A stretch of DNA of 64,000 nucleotides from NCBI GenBank assembly GCA_037179385.1, contig CM074179.1, positions 36,481,905 through 36,545,904 on the forward strand, given 5' to 3'. The notes beneath the pieces were generated by a model, which saw only the letters and a list, made by a program, of their open reading frames with translations, searched no databases and was not told the origin of the DNA. The position numbers and the translations under genes were made by a program. The DNA is from Holothuria scabra. Its lineage: Eukaryota; Echinodermata; Holothuroidea; Aspidochirotida; Holothuriidae. Positions 58,072 to 64,000 of the stretch are shown here, piece after piece (within the stretch, counting starts at the first letter, position 1; each line of letters opens with the position of its first letter).

Positions 58072-60349
58072 CTAAAGAACAAGAATTTTAAAGAATAACA
58101 AATGTTAAATAATTGAGATTATAAGCAAATAACGTTGCAGGAGCCTACACTTCAGGATTTTAACCTAATTATCTATTTCAAAGGGGGAAAGGTTCAGTTT
58201 ACTCTCTCAAAGCCGGAATGAAGCATTCCTCCTATTAAGAAAGTTGACGGAACCGTCAGGCACACTTGCAAATAAAAAGAGCAGTCCCCCTTCCCGTGGG
58301 AAACTGTACGGAATTTCTCTCAAATGAAGGTTTAAATACATAGGGGTTCGTGAGAGACAGCTGATATAAGGGGCAGACTGCCCGTGAAGCTTCCACCAGA
58401 TCTGAATTTAAGGCATCCGCGTCTAAAAAAAATAGCAAAGGATTTTCCTTGTGCTTTTTCTTCCTTTAAACACGACGTGGTAATAACGTAATAAGCGTGT
58501 CTCGTTCAAGTATATAACAAAAAAGGAGCAAAGTCAAGGTGCAATTTTTAAGAACATCAAAGAGGTTTAAAACATCACGACACTTTTTGCCAACAATAAT
58601 GAGAAACTATTAATCCGTTTATCTATTTGATTCACATCAGAAAAATGTGAGGGTACACAGTTGTATCTAGTACCACATAAATAGATGTCCTTAAAAAATC
58701 ATTGTAAAATCAGATTCTAATGCTTCATATGTCTTAACAACAATATCATCAATTTTTTTGTGAGGGCTAAATGTCAGAACGTCGAGACGTATTTCGGGCA
58801 ACCCATAACCACGAGTTTGCGGTTCAATGTGATTCACAATAGATTGAACTAGGAACCTTACTAAAAAAAATCCCAGACAGTGTTGTAGCTTTTATCAAAT
58901 ATACAGTTAACTTTAATGTGTGAAGCTCTTATCGTTCCTCTGCTTGAAAATTGAGTTGGCACCCCATGTTAGTGCACTAAGTCTACGAAAAGCTTGATGA
59001 ACCTTTGAAGATCAATTAATTGCACTGATATGAGGTGACAGGTTGTCTCAAAGTTAAAAAAATAGGAATTTTGCCGGTCACTGAAGTTTCTTGGATTTGA
59101 AAGTAAATTTATGGTGACCTTAGTATTCTTCAAGTTAGCAACTTTGATGAATGCGCATCGGGGTTAATTTATTAAAATAACGAAAAAGTTAATCGGGTAA
59201 GTTATTCCTTGACGAAAAGAAAGAGTGGTAAACTTTTGCTTGTTGACCTCTGGTGATCTCAAATAAAAAAAATCTTTGAAATTCTTGGAAATTCTATTTT
59301 CCAATGACCCTGGCCTCCCCCCCCCCCAAAAAAATGGGGTTCTTTTTTTTTTTAAATATACCATTTCAACATACGAAATATGAAGTTCTGTAAATTTTCT
59401 CACTTGCAGTATCTTGTTAAGTTTTAAACCCCGGGTGATCTCATGAGGTATTTGATCTCTGACGACCTGAAATTTGAGATCTGGTAACGTTACTGATTTC
59501 CACCAAACACAAAGCTCCTTTTCTCAAAGCGAACCTTAGCATGCCAATTTAAAAAAAAAAAAATAATGCTGAGGAAAAAGTAAAACGTACAATAATTGAA
59601 CGCCTTTAAATGAAAGATAAAAAAAAATGAAATTTCGCGACACATTCAATGAACCTGTAATAATCAATAAATGTTTAGTCCCGCTACATAGTGTAGGTAA
59701 TACTTTGCCCAAAATGGTAGAATATTAACTGAGCGAAAGTTGCGAAAAAGTTGCTGGATGTTTTTAACTGCCATGTATTACAGACAAACAGGGGGGTACT
59801 CAAGAATACAGAGTCAGAAATTTTGACCGTAGAAGTTGAAGTGGTACATTTTATTTGGAAAGGTTTTTGCCGAATTGTAAATTGCTAATTTCTTTTTGAA
59901 GTGAAAATATTTTTGCAAACAAAAACGCAAAACGAAGGCTGGTTATAATCTAATTATAAGCTGTAAAATGTTATTTCTGACTATCAGAGGGGTTCTTCCC
60001 CTCATTTCTCTTCAAACATTGCAGGTTTTGTTGTTGGACCTCCAGGGGAATTATTGAATATTTGGCCAAAGAATTCTTTTTCCGCAACATAACACGAAAA
60101 TGAATAGAGATCATTGCTGTTGTTTTTATTACTTCGATGTTGTGACAACACAATAAAATATAGCTTTACATTTCATGCCAAATGGAGAGGGCACATAGTC
60201 TCTACTAAGCCCCATCTAACAGGTCTCATGTATGCCTCAACATGCGTGAAATATAAACCATTTTGCATTTTGGTCCCTTCCAAAATTAGTCCTCTCACAG
60301 GTCAGCAAACGATATATCTTTCTTTAATTGAAAGTGCGTTATGTATAAC
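58072..60349. other. Intron, no gene recognised
   Basis: AT-rich; a C-run followed by an A-run lies at about 59308-59324. No supported exon between type B and type C exons. Confidence 0.45.
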
Positions 60350-60560
60350 CAGGGGCGGGATTTGATCTCTGAAAGTGGGGGGCGGGGCAAACTCGGGCAG
60401 GGTAACCAAACGGCGGCGAAGGCGCCGCGGGAGCGCGAAGCGCTCCCCCTAACGGCGTGGGGTCCAGGGGCCCGCCATAGGGCCCCTGGTGGGGTCCAGG
60501 GGCAAAGTCCCGGTGGGGGTCCTAGGGGCGAAGCCCCCGGAAGCTTCTGGGTATTTACGA
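60350..60560. repeat. GC-rich 'caggggcggga ... gcgcgaagcgc' repeat
   Basis: Starts 'ccaggggcgggatttgatct', then 'gcgggagcgcgaagcgctcc' and serial 'ggggtccaggggc' / 'ggggcgaagccccc' blocks. Composition and motif differ sharply from the flanks. Part of the 'gcgaagcgc' interspersed family. Confidence 0.6.
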
Positions 60561-60835
60561 AATTGTAGGCATTAAAATGATGCATTTTATCTTCAACTTT
60601 AAATTACATAAGATGGGCACTTAACAGAACACAAATATCACAATTTGACTTTCTTCAATTATATCCTTACTCCGTATGATTAAAGTCGGCCGGAATAATG
60701 CAGATAATGCAGAGGGTGCGAGGATGGATTACTTAAAACTGAGTTTTTCAGGGGCTCCCTCCTTGGTGCCCCAGATCTTCTTTTCAGAAAGCTAGGGGGC
60801 TTTTCATGTGATGTGAATTCAGCCCTTGTCTATGA

Positions 60836-61620
60836 TGGGGCGCGCGAAGCGCGCCGAAAAATTTAACGTTTAAGATATCTCAATAATGAAACTGAATGAA
60901 AATTAGAGAGAAGATGGGCCACTTTTAACCTTAGCTGAATAACGGTGGCCCCCTATAGACATTCTTACTGAAGCACAAACATACCCTGGTTTCCCATATA
61001 GTCTTTTTCAGGTGACTTTCACAGAGCCGATACCTGTAAAGGGGCGCGCGGAGCGCGCCGAAAAATTGAATTTTTACCTCATCTCAATTGTGAAATTGAA
61101 ATAAAATTAGGCAAAGAGTGGTCCCTTTTCACTACAGCTGAATAAGGGTGACCCCTGAGGATATTTGTACTAATCAAAAACGTACCGTTGGTTTCCTATA
61201 GAGTCCTTTTCGTGAGACTTTTATAGAGTCCGTATCTGTGATGGGATGAGCAGAACACGCCAAAAAAGGACAAGTTTTGAGACATCTCAAAAGAGAAATT
61301 AATGGAAATTAGAGAAAGGGTGGCCCCTTTTCACGTCAGCCGAAAAAGGGTGGAGCTCCAGATTAGGGTCAAATAAGATCATCGTCCTTTCAGAAAGCTT
61401 TGGGGCACTTGGTCAGAGAAGGGGACCAGAAGATGACCGCCTCCCTGCCTCCCCCTTTCTCTAGTTACGATAGAGCTTCAGCTACGGCCCGGGCACTGGT
61501 GATAAGTTTCAGTGACAATGGAAGAGGTGTTCTGCAAGAAGTAACCCCGAATCCTGAAATATTTAAAACGGGTGCACGTGAAGCGTGTCGAAAAAAGGAG
61601 CGTTGAGACATTTATTGAAA
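60836..61620 (+). repeat. Tandem repeat, about 204-bp unit with GCGCG hairpin
   Basis: 'ggggcgcgcgaagcgcgccg' plus 'aaaaattt' near 60838 recurs as 'ggggcgcgcggagcgcgccg' near 61042, 'gggatgagcagaacacgcca' near 61243 and 'gggtgcacgtgaagcgtgtc' near 61569. Each is followed by 'gagatatctca'-like, 'gaaat..a.tgaaaattag.g' and 'ggtggccccttttcac' blocks. The hairpin core decays progressively rightwards. Confidence 0.8.
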
Positions 61621-62152
61621 GGATATTGTTTTTATTTAGTTTTCAATGCAGTATATGAACTGTTTAAACATTATACAACTTAATTAAGTATCACTCGCGT
61701 AGCTCTGTCAGTTTCAGTTTGTATTTTTGTAGCAAAAGCAACCAAAGACGTAAAAAAAAAAATAAGTTCTGGAAAAAAGTCCCGCCTATGTGTATAACTA
61801 TTTTTTAATTGGTGGAATTCATCAATGGAATTTTTGAGGAAAAACTGTAAGGGGTGCCCTAATCACCTAGTAGAGCCTCCCCAGTTGACAGAAAAGAAAA
61901 ACATACGTACAGTAGTTTTAGACTTTGACAACCCTTCTCAAAAATATGAGACCTTTACTGTGGTCCTGTCTCATCCAATCATTTCTGTAGTGATTTTTAG
62001 ACGAGCATTACGTATTCCGGTGCATTAACCTTTGGTCTTAACTGAAACGTACCCATATGCCCACGTTGAAATGTAACAACCATCAGAATTTTTTTCCTGA
62101 ATAAGAATATTTCAGGAGAAGGAGAACAGGAAGAAGTATTTCGTCACTTTAC

Positions 62153-62226
62153 CTTGGAGGTTGCATCCCTGAACAACAGAAAGACATCTTTCATCTAGCA
62201 CTTTTGGCATCAGTAGGTGACAAAAC
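62153..62226 (-). CDS. NLR-like gene, exon type B (74 bp), right-hand gene
   Basis: Minus-strand exon with acceptor 'cttttctttag' and donor 'gtaaag'. The first G completes an Arg codon begun in exon A. It then encodes 24 residues starting FCHLLMPKVLDERCLSVVQG and ends with one G. The length and both phases equal those of 21835-21908, with F, L, P, S, V and N conserved in register. It lies only 307 bp downstream of exon A (62534-62742), much closer than in the left-hand copy. Confidence 0.75.
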
Positions 62227-62533
62227 CTAAAGAAAAGAATATAATAATCAACACGAAAGCAATCACTTTTTACCCTAACAGTACGCGTAGTCTCTTTTAA
62301 AAGTAAGCGGCTTTAATCGGACATGTTTTGATTGATTCAAATAGCTGTACGTAGTATGGTTTTTAATAGATATACTGCATTATTACTGCATATGGTTATC
62401 AAGATTAAGTTAATACATATGAATGAATCACAGAGAACACATGAAATACATTCTATGGCAGTCTGTTCTAAATCAGATAGTCAGGCTGAACGACATATAT
62501 GGTCCCTTTTACGATTAAAGGCAAAAAGCTTAC

Positions 62534-62742
62534 CGTAGGCTCCGCAAAGCGGAACACATTGATGAATATTCAACAGTGGCTGCAAATTCTTCATTAGTTA
62601 CTTCCCTTCTGTTATCCCCAATGGCAAGTTCTATTAATGTAGGTAATACTGGTATGGATAATTCAGACTTCAGTAGTATCTGTCCAGTTGAGAGGTCTAT
62701 CGAATTAAAACAATCTTTCAGCCACAAAAATGAAACGGGAAT
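62534..62742 (-). CDS. NLR-like gene, exon type A (leucine-rich), right-hand gene
   Basis: Minus-strand exon of 209 bp with acceptor 'acttctcctcag' and donor 'gtaag'. Phase 0 at the start, two bases over at the end. It encodes IPVSFLWLKDCFNSIDL, then LLKSELSIPVLPTLIELAIG and EVTNEEFAATVEYSSMCSAL. The shared LSIPVL.TL.EL, EEF and YSS.C.AL..L pattern identifies it as the paralogue of 27804-28021, three codons shorter. Its NACHT exon would lie beyond the right edge of the window if the gene order equals that of the left-hand copy. Confidence 0.8.
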
Positions 62743-63649
62743 CTGAGGAGAAGTACATTTAAATGTAATGAAATTTGTTCCTGTTGAACAAATGAAATGT
62801 CTTTACAGAAGGTTTTCTGAAGTCGTCAAAATCCTATTTATGCAATTAATATTTACAGGCGTTTGATTCAATCGAAAATTCTTGTCTCTTCCGCCTGTCA
62901 GCCAATCTTTCAGTATGTCCGTTAAACGTGCTTTTCCGTTTTCTGTTTAATATGTACCGTCGTTTGCTTCTTTCTTTATTTATGTCTTTGGTACCGTCCT
63001 TATTTCTTTGTTTTGATAATTAATGCTCAGCTGATTTTTGAGAGTGCTACTCATATAAGGAGAACAACAAGTGGCAACATGTAAATAGAAGAAATCTATA
63101 CTAAACGTGAAATCTCTGTGGTGATTGTGTGAAACGGTAACTTATGAGAAGTACCAAGTTTTAAGTAAATAAGTTTGCCTTTTTAATGTTTTCATCATTC
63201 TCACGAAATATATCTGCATAATTTAGGATTCATTTCGAGAGCACTTTTGCCAATTATCTTCATTTATCACACTTGCAAAACGAATTTATTACACGTAACT
63301 AACTACTTAACGCACTTGACAGTTCTTCTCTTGTGGCAGCTCTTTTCTGCTAGATGACAAATCCGCCAATTTGTCAAAGGTCAGTCTGTCTCCCATTAAA
63401 TAATGAATGGGAATGTCGTATTGAAATAATTGAAATGTAACTTTCAAATAATGATTTAATCCCTTTCTCTATTCGTTTTAATAAAAGGAAGAATGGGAAC
63501 TATGGCGCGAGAAAAGGGAATTTATTACTATAAGCCTAAATGTTTCAAGTTTTGTTTAAGATATACGTATTTCACCGTGTGTTTTACTACTACAAGGTAA
63601 ATTAACCTCCTAAAATGGAAATTTACGTTCTAAAGTGCAATGACAATAC
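62743..63649. other. Intron, no gene recognised
   Basis: AT-rich sequence upstream of exon A; no supported exon. Confidence 0.45.
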
Positions 63650-64000
63650 TAAAATATATGACAAACTTTAGTGAAATATTTAACGATCTTTTCAATTATA
63701 CGACAATCTTCTAATTATATAACGATCATTTTAAATGTATGACAATCTTGAAGATATATATAACACTTTTTAAAATATATTAAAATCTTTCAAATATATT
63801 ACAATCTTTCAAATATATTACAATCTTTCAAATATATTATAATCTTTTAAATATATTACAATCTTTTAAATATATTACAATCTTTCAAATATATTACAAT
63901 CTTTCAAATATATTACAATCTTTCAAATATATTACAATCTTTTAAATATATTACAATCTTTCAAATATATTATAATCTTTTAAATATATTACAATCTTTT
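63650..64000 (+). repeat. 19-bp minisatellite, truncated by the window end
   Basis: Homogeneous units 'acaatctttcaaatatatt' from about 63772 to the end, with a c/t variant ('acaatcttttaaatatatt'). From 63650 to 63771 there are five or six degenerate units of about 20 bp ('acgatcttttcaattat', 'acaatcttctaattatat' and similar). Confidence 0.95.

Overview
The window looks like AT-rich, repeat-dense nuclear DNA from an animal, most likely a marine invertebrate deuterostome such as an echinoderm, hemichordate or cephalochordate. The reasons are short exons with GT-AG borders, L1-like non-LTR retrotransposons, many TIR transposons with clean target-site duplications, long satellite and minisatellite arrays, and a NACHT (NLR-type) receptor gene of the kind expanded in those lineages. 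The species assignment is inference; nothing here is diagnostic. I saw no rRNA, tRNA, CRISPR array or prokaryotic operon.

Host genes: all convincing host coding sequence is on the minus strand and belongs to NLR-like genes. The anchor is a 1.5-kb NACHT exon (50009-51516) with Walker A, Walker B and a winged-helix-like tail. A 49-bp linker exon (56395-56443) joins it in phase. Three small exon types, called A (about 70 codons, leucine-rich), B (74 bp) and C (59 bp), each occur twice: A 62534-62742, B 62153-62226, C 58013-58071, and again A 27804-28021, B 21835-21908, C 19385-19443. All splice phases fit the order (linker)-NACHT-A-B-C. The simplest reading is two tandem paralogues: the right-hand one contributes its C-terminal A-B-C part (its NACHT exon would lie beyond 64000), and the left-hand one has NACHT-A-B-C spread over more than 37 kb, with a 22-kb intron between NACHT and A. 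One long gene with A-B-C on both sides of NACHT is also phase-compatible. No terminal exon or promoter was found.

Mobile DNA, left to right: 2594-4912 is a 5'-truncated but open L1-like LINE with an 8-bp target duplication. 8860-13764 is a foldback element split by a 4.5-kb insert that carries a roughly 28-unit satellite, each unit holding an ordered cluster of nuclear-receptor half-sites. 13801-18533 is a Mutator-like element with 9-bp target duplications and several smaller hAT-like MITEs inside. 19971-21527 is a TIR element with a 4-bp duplication. 23461-25829 is a decayed LINE of the same clade between two direct copies of an intronic segment. 32541-33232, 37350-37515 and others are hAT-like MITEs. 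37585-37905 is a second foldback element. 39344-40010 is a GC-rich Harbinger-like MITE. 46780-47225 is a single monomer of the roughly 400-bp tandem repeat that fills 53500-55590. 60836-61620 is a 204-bp tandem repeat with GCGCG hairpins. 63650-64000 is a 19-bp minisatellite that runs off the window.

How it fits together: an NLR gene (or pair) sits in a region where introns have become reservoirs for nested transposons and satellites. The most interesting non-genic signal is the satellite at 9.4-13.5 kb. Its consensus contains perfect DR1 and DR2 nuclear-receptor direct repeats plus DR4 arrangements, repeated about 27 times in an array with a 1338-bp higher-order period.
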